NCBI GenBank assembly: GCA_021734245.1 | Contig: JAIPJH010000002.1 | Coordinates: 1-64,000, forward strand | DNA from: Candidatus Cloacimonadota bacterium | GTDB taxonomy: Bacteria; Cloacimonadota; Cloacimonadia; Cloacimonadales; TCS61 | Direction of reading: 5' to 3' | DNA length: 64,000 nt | In this document: positions 1-7,935 of the stretch, in pieces | Numbering within the stretch: the first letter of the stretch is position 1 | Layout of the letters: each line of letters starts with the position of its first letter | Notes under the pieces: model-generated | Seen by the model: the letters and a program-made list of their open reading frames with translations, nothing else | Database searches by the model: none | What the model was told of the DNA's origin: nothing | Translations under genes and position numbers: made by a program

Positions 1-108
1 CGTCCGCCACTCTACTCGTAAAACCGAAGCTCTACTTTCGCGTTCGACTTGCATGCCTAATCCACGCCGCCAGCGTTCGTCCTGAGCCAGGATCAAACTC
101 TTCGTTAT
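1..108 (-). rRNA. 16S ribosomal RNA, 5' end only (gene continues beyond the window start)
   Basis: Read on the minus strand, positions 101 to 82 give the universal bacterial 16S start (AGAGTTTGATCCTGGCTCAG, the 27F site). It continues into the conserved GACGAACGCTGGCGGCGTG stretch and the variable V1 region before running off at position 1. The mature 5' end is placed near 108 by analogy with the Escherichia coli molecule, where this motif begins at about nucleotide 8. Only about 108 nt are present, so precise taxonomy cannot be read from it. Confidence 0.97.
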
Positions 109-170
109 AAAAATATATCCTTACTCACTCACCATTCACATCTATCTAATTCGTTTCCTAAATTTCTCTC

Positions 171-179
171 TAAAGAACA
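171..179 (-). promoter_or_regulatory. boxA-like element in the 16S rRNA leader
   Basis: On the minus strand the leader carries TGTTCTTTA about 60 nt before the mature 16S start, close to the boxA antitermination core TGCTCTTTA. TTGACA-type hexamers occur further upstream on the same strand (241-236 and 299-294), but I could not pair either with a convincing -10 box. The 109-336 interval holds this leader and no gene. Confidence 0.35.
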
Positions 180-336
180 AAAAAAATTACCTCGCTAAAA
201 ACAAGGTTTGGCAAAATTGAAACCTACCCTCTCCATGTCAAATTAAAAATTACTTTTTATCTATCTTTTTTTTTAGCTTGCGACAATAAACATCGTCAAC
301 TTGCAGAAATTTAATAAGATATTGAATTTGTATGTT

Positions 337-1263
337 TTACAAATATTTTAACTTTGCTATATCGTTAAGAACTTTTCCAGAAGAAATATATGCCTTCCAA
401 ACCTGCAAAGTCTCTAATGACATCCTCTTTTTTGCACTTTTTGTAAAAGAGCCTACATGAGGTGTTATTAAAACATTTTCTGATTTAAAAAAATCCAGTG
501 AATCGGGTGGTTCATTTTCAAATACATCTGTTGCGAAACCTAAGATTTTATTTGAACGTAATCCTTGTTCGACTGCATTGATATCAACAATTTTTCCACG
601 TGCTGTATTGATCAGCCAAAGAGGATTCTGAAAAAAAGCAAGGATCGACCCACCAAACATATGAAATGATTTGGGGGTAAGCGGACAGTGAAATGAAAGT
701 AAATTACACCAGGAAAGACCTTCCTCAAAGGATATTGCATCTATTTGTTTATCATCCCATTCTTCCTTAGTTAAGTAAGGATCAACACCCTTTACATTTG
801 CACCAAAAAACCGAAGAGCTGTGGCAACTTTGGTTCCCACTCTGCCAACTCCAACGATCAGCGCTTTTAATTCTGACAATTCCCAATTATTCTGCAAGCC
901 AGATTTCCAATTTCCTGAAAGCAGATTATTCTCTGAGATCTGATGCTGTTTGAGTAGAGCAAAAATAAAAGACATCGTGTGTTCATAAGCAGAAATTGCA
1001 TTTGCTTCCGGTGTATTGCAGACAATAATATTTTTTCCTTTTGCTTCAGCCAAATCAATATTATCAAAACCGGTACCAGCTCGAATGATCATTTTCATTT
1101 TTGGGAATTGATCAAAAAAAACTGAATTTGCTTTCGTTTGAGTTCGGATAATTACTATTTCAGCTTCTTTTTTATTAAGTGTAGAAAAATAACTTTCCCA
1201 ACCATTTTGCTTGATTTCATGCCAGAATAGTTCCGGCATTTTCTCAGCTACAAAAGTTTTCAT
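337..1263 (-). CDS. D-isomer-specific 2-hydroxyacid dehydrogenase (3-phosphoglycerate dehydrogenase-like)
   Basis: A 308-residue cytosolic NAD-dependent dehydrogenase that should interconvert a 2-hydroxy acid and a 2-keto acid. The Rossmann glycine motif is visible as VGVGRVGTKVA near residue 137. The family's catalytic Arg, Glu and His are in NTARGKIVD, DVFENEPP and TPHVGS. It lacks the C-terminal ACT regulatory domain of long SerA forms, so substrate choice (3-phosphoglycerate, glyoxylate or another acid) is open. Its ATG overlaps the stop of the upstream carbonic-anhydrase-like gene by four bases. It is the last gene of a seven-gene minus-strand run, and its stop lies in the leader region of the 16S gene, which is transcribed in the same direction. 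Confidence 0.85.
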   Translation of the reverse strand: MKTFVAEKMPELFWHEIKQNGWESYFSTLNKKEAEIVIIRTQTKANSVFFDQFPKMKMIIRAGTGFDNIDLAEAKGKNIIVCNTPEANAISAYEHTMSFIFALLKQHQISENNLLSGNWKSGLQNNWELSELKALIVGVGRVGTKVATALRFFGANVKGVDPYLTKEEWDDKQIDAISFEEGLSWCNLLSFHCPLTPKSFHMFGGSILAFFQNPLWLINTARGKIVDINAVEQGLRSNKILGFATDVFENEPPDSLDFFKSENVLITPHVGSFTKSAKKRMSLETLQVWKAYISSGKVLNDIAKLKYL

Positions 1264-1796
1264 TTCTCTAAATTCAAGTAATCATTTTTAAAATTAACAT
1301 AATGTTGAGCAGATTGATAAATTCCCTGAACATCTTCATCGGAAAGTTGGCGTACAACTTTGGCTGGAACGCCCATAATTAGGCTTCGAGGTGGATAAGT
1401 TTTATTTGGAGGAACGACAGCTCCAGCAGCAACGATAGATTCCGTTCCAATTCTGCAACCATCCAGAAGCGTTGCACTCATTCCAATAAGGCAAGCATCT
1501 TCTACCGTGCAACCATGCAGCATAGCTTTATGACCTACAGTAACATCGTTTCCAATTTTCACCGGAAATCCGTCACTCATGTCTTTTTTCGTAAAGCGTG
1601 TAACATGAATCATAGAGAGATCTTGAATGCTGGTTCGTTCTCCGATCTTAATATAATGAATATCTCCACGGATAACAGCACCAAACCAGACAGAGCTATC
1701 CTCTCCAATTTCACACATTCCAATTATTTCCGCTGTTTTTGCTACAAATACTTTTTTTCCTAATTCAGGTTCATATTCTTTGAATTTTGAAATCAT
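1260..1796 (-). CDS. Gamma-carbonic anhydrase-like left-handed beta-helix protein (YrdA/PaaY family)
   Basis: A 178-residue protein built mostly of hexapeptide repeats (for example VWFGAVIRGD and GHKAMLHGC). The pattern forms a left-handed beta-helix trimer. Histidines expected to bind the interface metal are visible in SMIHVTR and in GHKAMLHGC. The family contains true gamma-carbonic anhydrases and relatives with no proven activity, so catalysis is not established. The C-terminal helix (YQSAQHYVNFKNDYLN) is typical. It overlaps the following dehydrogenase gene by four bases and sits 8 nt after RNase HIII, so co-transcription is likely. Confidence 0.85.
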   Translation of the reverse strand: MISKFKEYEPELGKKVFVAKTAEIIGMCEIGEDSSVWFGAVIRGDIHYIKIGERTSIQDLSMIHVTRFTKKDMSDGFPVKIGNDVTVGHKAMLHGCTVEDACLIGMSATLLDGCRIGTESIVAAGAVVPPNKTYPPRSLIMGVPAKVVRQLSDEDVQGIYQSAQHYVNFKNDYLNLEK

Positions 1797-1804
1797 TGTT
1801 TTTC

Positions 1805-2713
1805 CTATAAATTTAATTCGTTATAAGTTTTGAAATGGATCTTGGCAACTTCCTGAAGCCTTCCTTTACCATGAATCTTCGCAAATTGTTCTGCAGATTT
1901 CTTTACTTTGCCGCTGGCTCCTTTTGGAAAATCCATTTCGTATTTCTTCTCCATTTCTTCCATATTCCATATAAATAAATAGCGTGCAATAATCGAAGCT
2001 GCCGCTACAGCCAGATCATCTTCACCTTTGAACTTATGAAGTAGTTCGATCTGCTGAATTTCTTTCAAAGAGGTTTTCAAGGTCTTATCGCTGGCAAACT
2101 TATCTACCACTGCACCTTCAAATTTATGCTTAACTTTTAGATTCAATATAACTCTTGCATGCATCCAGGCAAGGAGCTCATTTAATTTTTTATTTTGGGA
2201 ACGGAACTTTTCATAAAGCTCATTATATTTGGAAGGCATTAACGAAATCGTTTCAATCTGCGGCATGAATTTGGCAAAAAGCTGCTTTGCAATCTTTGCA
2301 ATTTCTTTATCTTTGATCTGCTTTGAATCTCTAACTCCCAGTTTCTGTAAAGATGGAATCATCGCTGTTTTACAGATAAAACCACACACAACAAGAGGTC
2401 CAAAAAAATCACCTTTTCCAGATTCATCAGTTCCAGCCCAAATTTTCCATTTATGATCTGATGCTGTGGTTTCTACTTCTTGATTTAAAATTTGCTGAAT
2501 TATCGGTCGCAGTTTTGAAGTGGGAGAACCACCCACAACTGGGTTAATTCCTTTTTTTACAGAATTGTATACGTTTACCGGAATTTCATCATTTCCACTG
2601 GAAAACTTCAGCTGAACGCCATAATTTATCTCTCGTTCATCGATAAGTTTTAAACCTTTTTTTTCTGCTTCTGCAATAAATTCGGAGATATATTTTAGTA
2701 AAATTTTATTCAT
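1805..2713 (-). CDS. rnhC: Ribonuclease HIII
   Basis: A 302-residue ribonuclease expected to cleave the RNA strand of RNA/DNA hybrids during primer removal, R-loop processing and repair. The N-terminal ~85 residues match the substrate-binding extension (DUF3378-like) that separates HIII from HII. The catalytic domain opens with GTDESGKGDFFGPLVV, where the DE pair starts the acidic active site. A further acidic residue lies in GVRDSKQIKD. Length is normal for the family. Its start codon overlaps the stop of the upstream LiaF-like gene by one base, indicating one transcription unit. Confidence 0.93.
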   Translation of the reverse strand: MNKILLKYISEFIAEAEKKGLKLIDEREINYGVQLKFSSGNDEIPVNVYNSVKKGINPVVGGSPTSKLRPIIQQILNQEVETTASDHKWKIWAGTDESGKGDFFGPLVVCGFICKTAMIPSLQKLGVRDSKQIKDKEIAKIAKQLFAKFMPQIETISLMPSKYNELYEKFRSQNKKLNELLAWMHARVILNLKVKHKFEGAVVDKFASDKTLKTSLKEIQQIELLHKFKGEDDLAVAAASIIARYLFIWNMEEMEKKYEMDFPKGASGKVKKSAEQFAKIHGKGRLQEVAKIHFKTYNELNL

Positions 2714-3243
2714 CAGTATTCAATTATTGCATTCCCAAAAACAACGTCGACATTCAGTAATAGATAAGGTTCTCCTTCCACATAACCAGGTGTGTCATAA
2801 ATAAAATCACCAAACACAGAAACGGTCTTTTTTGGTAGTTTTGCTTCTGCAAAAACAGCATCGATCTTTATCCTGGCAGGAATATCTGGATTCAAATAGA
2901 TAACTCCGTTTCCGAAAATTACATTTATTTCAACTTTTGCTGTTTCATTTTGGAGATCAAAATCTCTGAGATCAATATTGCTCTTTCCAAATATCACATT
3001 GTATTCTTTTCCAGCTTGTACATGTTCGATATCAGCATTGTTAAACACAACATCATTATCTTTCTTTATGCTGAAAGATAGGCCGAACAGCAATTTTAAT
3101 CCCCAATATATCAGAATAACAGCAAACACAATTCTTATTATCGGTAAATCGATTTTGAAAACAATCTTTATGATCATCGATAATCCCAGTAACACCAGAA
3201 CTAAACCCCAAAAAACTCCGCTAAAAACAAAATGCATTTTCAC
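2713..3243 (-). CDS. LiaF-like membrane protein (cell-wall-active antibiotic response family)
   Basis: A 176-residue protein. The first ~55 residues form two hydrophobic segments (GVFWGLVLVLLGLSMI and IIRIVFAVILIYWGLKLL). The remainder is a beta-rich domain with repeated 'VxVVFG' strands (YNVIFGKSNID, INVIFGNGVI, IDAVFAEAKL, VDVVFGNAIIEY), as in the LiaF/YvqF C-terminal domain. In Firmicutes such proteins tune envelope-stress two-component systems. No LiaRS-like pair is visible here, so the role is unknown beyond a membrane-anchored envelope protein. Confidence 0.7.
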   Translation of the reverse strand: MKMHFVFSGVFWGLVLVLLGLSMIIKIVFKIDLPIIRIVFAVILIYWGLKLLFGLSFSIKKDNDVVFNNADIEHVQAGKEYNVIFGKSNIDLRDFDLQNETAKVEINVIFGNGVIYLNPDIPARIKIDAVFAEAKLPKKTVSVFGDFIYDTPGYVEGEPYLLLNVDVVFGNAIIEY

Positions 3244-3266
3244 TCCTCCCTCCTAATTATAAAAAA

Positions 3267-4304
3267 TCACTTCAATTTTTCCCAGATCAAATCGATCCTG
3301 GTTTTAATTTTCTTAAAAGTTTCACGATAATGGCCGATATCCAAGCCATAAGGATCATCGATATCCTGATTGAATCCGGCATATTCGGAAATCGTAAAAG
3401 TTTTTTTGGCTGCATTTGGAAAATTTTCAATCAACATCTCTTTATGTTTTTCCGTCATGGTTAAAATCAACCAGCTTCTGCGAACAACATCATCATTCAA
3501 TTGTGTAGAAATGTGGTCCGCTGCATTCATTCCATCTTCCGCAAGAATTGCTTTAGAATTTTCTGATATCTGAAAACCACCTCCCAAGAAACCTGCAGAT
3601 CTTACATCGTATTTCAATCCATCTTTTTCAATTTTATCTTTTAAATAGTAATCTGCCATTGGACTTCGGCAAATATTGGCAGTGCAAACAAACAATATTC
3701 TTGGCAATTCATAAGAATTCTTGATTTCATCAAATTTGATTTTTCCTTCTCTCACCAATTTAAGATCTTCTTTTTCATATTTTAGGATTATAGAAGGAAT
3801 TGCGTCTGCAACTTTGATATTTTTGGGTAAAATAGCAAAATCGAACCAACTTTCAAAATTTGCTTTTATCTTTTTTAGATCAACTTCTGGCTCTTTTCCA
3901 CTGATATTGATGCTGGTACTAACAATCGGTTTACCGAATTTCTTGATGAACTCACGTAAAAACGGATTGCTGGGAACTCTGAAAGCAACAAAATCATCCA
4001 CAGAAATATTTTTGAAATGTCCATTTGGATCGGGAAGAATAACTGTTAACTCTCCCGGCCAGTACTGCTGCAGAAGTCTCCTGATCTCCTGCGGAACAAA
4101 AACCTGATATTTTTCTAACCAATTTAATTCTGGAATTAAAACAATAAAACCTTTGTTTCCTTCGCGCTGTTTCAATTCATGAATTTTTATAATTGAATCT
4201 TGATCGAAAGCAGAGCAACCAATTCCAAACATATGACCTGTATAATGCAGAAATATAGCATCCGGTTTATTCATTTTTTCCGACCATTTATTGTATATCT
4301 TCAT
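3267..4304 (-). CDS. Fusion of a YrdC/Sua5-like domain with a low-molecular-weight protein-tyrosine phosphatase
   Basis: A 345-residue protein of two recognisable halves. Residues ~10-200 resemble the YrdC/Sua5 fold (threonylcarbamoyl-AMP synthase in tRNA t6A synthesis), with YWPGELTVIL, VAFRVPSNP and a STSINISG version of the usual SANISG motif. The canonical nucleotide motif KRP and the PTDTVYGLG opening are poorly kept (YTGHMFGIGCSA). Residues ~201-345 are an LMW phosphatase: P-loop CTANICRS (C-x5-R) at the start of the domain and the general-acid loop DDPYG near the end. The intact reading frame with no internal start signal supports a real fusion. An AAGGA sequence precedes the ATG by eight bases. 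Whether the YrdC half is catalytic is uncertain. Confidence 0.82.
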   Translation of the reverse strand: MKIYNKWSEKMNKPDAIFLHYTGHMFGIGCSAFDQDSIIKIHELKQREGNKGFIVLIPELNWLEKYQVFVPQEIRRLLQQYWPGELTVILPDPNGHFKNISVDDFVAFRVPSNPFLREFIKKFGKPIVSTSINISGKEPEVDLKKIKANFESWFDFAILPKNIKVADAIPSIILKYEKEDLKLVREGKIKFDEIKNSYELPRILFVCTANICRSPMADYYLKDKIEKDGLKYDVRSAGFLGGGFQISENSKAILAEDGMNAADHISTQLNDDVVRRSWLILTMTEKHKEMLIENFPNAAKKTFTISEYAGFNQDIDDPYGLDIGHYRETFKKIKTRIDLIWEKLK

Positions 4305-4306
4305 TA

Positions 4307-4702
4307 TTAATCTAATCCTTTTCTGAGAGCAAATTCGATAGCTTTTAAGATAGTTTGACTGCTTGCTGTTGCACCGGTAATCATATTCACTTCCAAACTT
4401 TGTTCATTCAAAACTTTTGCCAGAATAGCTTCACCAGAATAGCCTTTTCCATGATCGTGCTGAAGAAGTTTCAAATCGATTATCTTTCCCTTCTGTACTG
4501 TAACTTCCACTTTTGCATTTACCAGTGTAGCATCGAACCAGCCAGTATATACGCCATCTTGCACTTTTTTGACATCTACATTTTCCACCGGGTTTTCTCT
4601 CAGTTTTTTTTTGTATTCCAGGAAAGCACAGCTGGCAATTACGGCAAAAATCAATAAAATTATGATAAAAGTAATAATTGGATATTTAATGATTTTTTTC
4701 AT
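4307..4702 (-). CDS. Membrane-anchored FMN-binding domain protein
   Basis: A 131-residue protein with one N-terminal hydrophobic helix (~8-28) and an FMN-binding domain like those of NqrC/RnfG and PplA. The motif ITGATASSQ near residue 108 is the family's flavinylation site, where a Ser/Thr is covalently linked to FMN by ApbE; that modification is inferred. The sequence IASC at residue ~25 fits a lipobox, so it could be a lipoprotein rather than a simple membrane anchor. It probably shuttles electrons outside the cytoplasmic membrane. The gene lies 15 bp after the EnvC-like gene and 2 bp before the fusion gene. Confidence 0.82.
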   Translation of the reverse strand: MKKIIKYPIITFIIILLIFAVIASCAFLEYKKKLRENPVENVDVKKVQDGVYTGWFDATLVNAKVEVTVQKGKIIDLKLLQHDHGKGYSGEAILAKVLNEQSLEVNMITGATASSQTILKAIEFALRKGLD

Positions 4703-4717
4703 CTCTTCTCTCCTTTT

Positions 4718-5818
4718 CTACTCCAAATATTGTATCGGATCGACTGGAACTCCACGTCTGCGAATTTCAAAATGCAGGCTGGGAATTTGAGCTGAACCTG
4801 TTTGACCTGAAAGTGCAATAACCTGATTCTTTTTGACCTTGTCACCTTTGGAAACACGCAGCGTTCCGATATGAGAATATAACGTATGAAAACCATTTTT
4901 ATGATCGATAATGATAAGCTTTCCGGCACCATTATACCATTCTGCAAACGCCACTTCACCATCTTCCACTGAAACAATATTGCTGCCGGTTTCGGCAGAA
5001 ATATCGATGCCGTCGTTCATCGTGCTTACTTTGTATTCAGCATTATATTGTTCGCCATAAGGTTTAAAAATTTTACCCTGAACTGGCCAGATCAATTTAG
5101 CTGTGGGAAACACGTAAGAAAAATCTTCCTCGATGATCTCGGTTTGCAATTTTTTTATCAGATTATCAAGAGCAATCGCATTCTGTTCCAATTCCTTTTT
5201 TCTGGCTAAAGCTTTTGCTTTGTCCTGATCCAATTGCTGGATATTGGTTTGAATTGACGCGATTTCATTTGAATATTCTTTGCGTTTTTTATCGGCAACA
5301 ATGCGCGACCAGATAATATTTTCGTATTCTTTGTTCGCACTTTTCTTCTTCTTTTGCAGAGAATACCATTCAGAATCTACTTTAAAGATCTTTCGTGATG
5401 TCATATCGACCATGCTGGCAAGAAGCTTACATTCCAATTTCTTCTGAGGAAACAGCTGACTTTGATAATGAGCTAAAACCAGATTATTAACTTCCGTTTC
5501 ACATAAATTCAAAAGCTCCTGCAAATAGCTTGATGTGCTTTTTATTTCTTCTAAAGTCGTATCCAATTTCTTTTTGTGCTGTTTTTCGGTTGATCTAAGT
5601 TTCTGAACCTTTGATTCCGATTCTTTTTTCTTCTTTTCTGTGTTGTGAAGATCCTGCTGTTTCTGGCGTTTCTGCTCTTCAGTCAATTGGATAAATTCTT
5701 CCTGTTTATTGATCTGCTCGTTGATCTCTTCCAGCTGTTTCTGCTTTTCATCGAGATCCTGAGCTGCAAACGCAAACTGCATAAACAGCAGAATAAATAC
5801 TATCAAAACCTTTTTCAT
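4718..5818 (-). CDS. EnvC-like murein hydrolase activator (coiled coil plus degenerate LytM/M23 domain)
   Basis: A 366-residue secreted protein: signal peptide (1-18), a long Lys/Glu/Gln-rich coiled coil (~20-235) and a C-terminal LytM domain (~245-366). Catalytic M23 peptidases need an HxxxD motif and an HxH motif. Here the first His is replaced (NDGIDI) and the last motif reads SLHFEIRRRG, lacking the first His. This matches Escherichia coli EnvC, a non-catalytic activator of cell-wall amidases during septum splitting. It is therefore better called an activator than a peptidase. It is the first gene of the seven-gene minus-strand run, with a 167-bp divergent gap to the next gene. Confidence 0.85.
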   Translation of the reverse strand: MKKVLIVFILLFMQFAFAAQDLDEKQKQLEEINEQINKQEEFIQLTEEQKRQKQQDLHNTEKKKKESESKVQKLRSTEKQHKKKLDTTLEEIKSTSSYLQELLNLCETEVNNLVLAHYQSQLFPQKKLECKLLASMVDMTSRKIFKVDSEWYSLQKKKKSANKEYENIIWSRIVADKKRKEYSNEIASIQTNIQQLDQDKAKALARKKELEQNAIALDNLIKKLQTEIIEEDFSYVFPTAKLIWPVQGKIFKPYGEQYNAEYKVSTMNDGIDISAETGSNIVSVEDGEVAFAEWYNGAGKLIIIDHKNGFHTLYSHIGTLRVSKGDKVKKNQVIALSGQTGSAQIPSLHFEIRRRGVPVDPIQYLE

Positions 5819-5985
5819 TTTTCCTCTAAATTAATTTTCTGGAGTGTCTATTTTTGTGTCAAGCACAGAGAAGCAAAAATCAGTTTAATTTATTTTTGAT
5901 TTATTAATTTTATTTTATCAATTGACAACAAAAAGCAGAATCTTCAAATCCAAAAATAAAATTTAAAATATTTGTAGGAGAAAAG

Positions 5986-7200
5986 ATGTTATTTAAGAAA
6001 AAGAAAAAAATCAGCTGGAAAAAGAAAGGTGAATTTTTTTATGTTTATATCAATGGAAAAGAGATTTCAGGCGAAATCTCAAATCAGTGGTCAGGAAATG
6101 ATCTGCTGATCTATCTGGAAGTCATGAACAAATATTATCTTTTACAGGGATATGCATCAGCGCCGAAAGAGGAAGAATTTGAAGCAGTTTTTCTGGCAGA
6201 AGGTGAAGAAATCCTGTGGCAGAAATCGGGTGATGGCTATTTTCTTTATGAAAACGGAGAAGCTGTTCAAGATAATTCTACTCCATATTGGATCGATGAT
6301 ATTTTCATGGTCGCTTACAGAAATCAAGACTATTTACTGAAAGATTATGCAGAATCTGAAGAAAATATTCTATCTGCTGCCAGATTGATAAACGATGAAA
6401 TGCAGGTTTCCTGGATAAAAAAGGGTAAGTACTTTTATTTGATCGCTGATACACTTCTGGATTTGAATCATAATGCTCATCGCTGCAATGATGATCTGAT
6501 TGTTTACGTGGATGATCTGGAAGCAAATATGCTTCTACAGAATTACCACAACTGTCAGGAAAATACATTTTATGAAACTATCCGTTTGGCGGAGAAAGAT
6601 CAGCTGATCTATCGCAAAACCGGGAAGTCTAATTTTTCTATCTTCTACAACGAACTCGACATTAGTGCAGATGCAATTGGCACATTTGTCAATGATGATG
6701 TTCTGATTTATCTCCCCAAAATCAATTATACAATGCTTTTCCAGAATTTTAAAGGTGACAGCGGAGAAGATTATCAAAGGCCTCAAATTCTGGGCAATGA
6801 AGATACGGCATTCTGGAGTGCAGACAGCGATGGATTTTATCTTATCGACAAAGGAATGAATATTTCTCCTGAAGTTAGCAATAACAATTCAAGAATTGGG
6901 AATCATCTGCTTTTATTTCATCCGCAATCCTCTACTACTTATCTTTTTGAAGATTATCTGAATAGAAAAGACAACACTCTCCGACCGGCCTTTATTTTAT
7001 CTCGCACTGCTAATTTCGTCTGGGCAGCCAGCAATAACAGATATAAACTCTGGTATCAGGGAAAAAGAGTGGGAGAATGTGAACATCAGATGATCGGCAA
7101 TGATCTGATGGTTATGCCAAAATCATTAAAAAAAATGGTACAAATGAAAGATTTTGTAAATTGCCAGGATAATCGATTGCGAGCTGTAGAATCTATTTGA
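5986..7200 (+). CDS. Cytosolic protein of six ~66-residue tandem repeats, unknown function
   Basis: A 404-residue protein with no signal peptide or membrane helix and no family I recognise. It is a tandem array of six units starting near residues 8, 75, 140, 206, 274 and 343. Each unit has a Trp/Tyr-x3-G/N-x2-(F/Y)-x-L/I-(Y/W) opening (SWKKKGEFFYVY, LWQKSGDGYFLY, SWIKKGKYFYLI). A middle NDLLIY-like strand follows (GNDLLIYL, NDDLIVYV, NDDVLIYL, GNDLMVMP), then an aromatic YLLQxY-like segment (YYLLQGYA, DYLLKDYA, NMLLQNYH, YLFEDYL). The regular beta pattern suggests a propeller or solenoid; that is inference. TAGGAG precedes the ATG. It ends convergent with the next gene, overlapping it by 8 bp. 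Confidence 0.78.
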   Translation: MLFKKKKKISWKKKGEFFYVYINGKEISGEISNQWSGNDLLIYLEVMNKYYLLQGYASAPKEEEFEAVFLAEGEEILWQKSGDGYFLYENGEAVQDNSTPYWIDDIFMVAYRNQDYLLKDYAESEENILSAARLINDEMQVSWIKKGKYFYLIADTLLDLNHNAHRCNDDLIVYVDDLEANMLLQNYHNCQENTFYETIRLAEKDQLIYRKTGKSNFSIFYNELDISADAIGTFVNDDVLIYLPKINYTMLFQNFKGDSGEDYQRPQILGNEDTAFWSADSDGFYLIDKGMNISPEVSNNNSRIGNHLLLFHPQSSTTYLFEDYLNRKDNTLRPAFILSRTANFVWAASNNRYKLWYQGKRVGECEHQMIGNDLMVMPKSLKKMVQMKDFVNCQDNRLRAVESI

Positions 7201-7420
7201 CTTTCGTTCCGGAATAAATAAAACTATTCTGTTTCATGCGAATGCAGTTAGATTCCAGTTTACCGATCACATTTCCGCATTCGCATAAAACCTGATCGTT
7301 TTTTCTGATGGAGCGATCTTTGGAAATACGGGCAAAGTAACACCTGAGTACTTTGCCCGTTCCTACTTTATAATATTTAAAAAGTTTACTTTTACATTTT
7401 GCACATTTTAATGTCAGCAA
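7193..7420 (-). CDS. Small zinc-ribbon protein
   Basis: A 75-residue protein with paired knuckles CAKCKSK near the N terminus and CECGNVIG in the middle, a four-cysteine zinc ribbon. The spacing and the ending MKQNSFIYSG resemble a family of short hypothetical zinc-ribbon proteins found in anaerobic bacteria and archaea. The only available start is TTG at 7420, with a weak GAAAGG upstream. Function is unknown; nucleic-acid or protein binding is the usual guess. Its 3' end overlaps the convergent repeat-protein gene by 8 bp. Confidence 0.65.
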   Translation of the reverse strand: MLTLKCAKCKSKLFKYYKVGTGKVLRCYFARISKDRSIRKNDQVLCECGNVIGKLESNCIRMKQNSFIYSGTKVK

Positions 7421-7437
7421 AACCTTTCTTTCTTCCC

Positions 7438-7926
7438 TTATTCTGTATAATAGCCTGTCCCCACGACCCAGCTAAAAGGTTTGAAAAGCAGTGCATAAGA
7501 ACGCTTGGCAACAGGTTCTTCCTGTTTCAGTTTGGGAAACCAGTATTCCACGTAACCACCGCCCTTCTTACCTGCTGCGATAAGATCTTTAATGAAAAAA
7601 TTGCCATGATGATCTTGTGCTTCCAGTCGATTTTTTCCTTCTACATCTTTATTACCAAAGAGAACAACATTCACACCTTCTGTCGTGTCTGCCCAAAAAT
7701 AACCATCTTCACCATAACGCAGATCGCGCAGAAGATCGGCACCAAGTTTTTTTGCTTTATCAATAGACATTTCACCAGCTTCATACTTGTTGTAAATCGT
7801 CTGCAGCATACTGACGGCTGTTTCCACTTCACATTTTATCAGCATGTCTTTATCCTTGTGAACTTCTGCTGCTGAAAGATTTGCTAATCCTATCAATAAT
7901 AATAATACTACAAAAATTTTCTTCAT
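7438..7926 (-). CDS. Periplasmic single-Cache (sCache_2) ligand-sensing protein
   Basis: A 162-residue exported protein with a signal peptide (1-20, cutting near LSAAEV). A lone Cache domain follows, with the characteristic RYGEDGYFWADT motif and the late FSWVVGTGYY segment. Cache domains normally form the sensor part of chemoreceptors and kinases. Here the domain stands alone in the periplasm with no output domain, so it may bind a small molecule for a partner. It lies 9 bp after the polyferredoxin gene and is probably co-transcribed with it. Confidence 0.8.
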   Translation of the reverse strand: MKKIFVVLLLLIGLANLSAAEVHKDKDMLIKCEVETAVSMLQTIYNKYEAGEMSIDKAKKLGADLLRDLRYGEDGYFWADTTEGVNVVLFGNKDVEGKNRLEAQDHHGNFFIKDLIAAGKKGGGYVEYWFPKLKQEEPVAKRSYALLFKPFSWVVGTGYYTE

Positions 7927-7935
7927 GATTCCTCC

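Noticed and set aside
1515-1763. Plus-strand 82-codon ORF opposite the carbonic-anhydrase-like gene
   Set aside because: It lies wholly inside a well-supported gene on the other strand and resembles no protein.
4718-5818. Active M23 peptidase
   Set aside because: Two of the zinc-ligand histidines are missing, so a non-catalytic EnvC-like activator is the better call.
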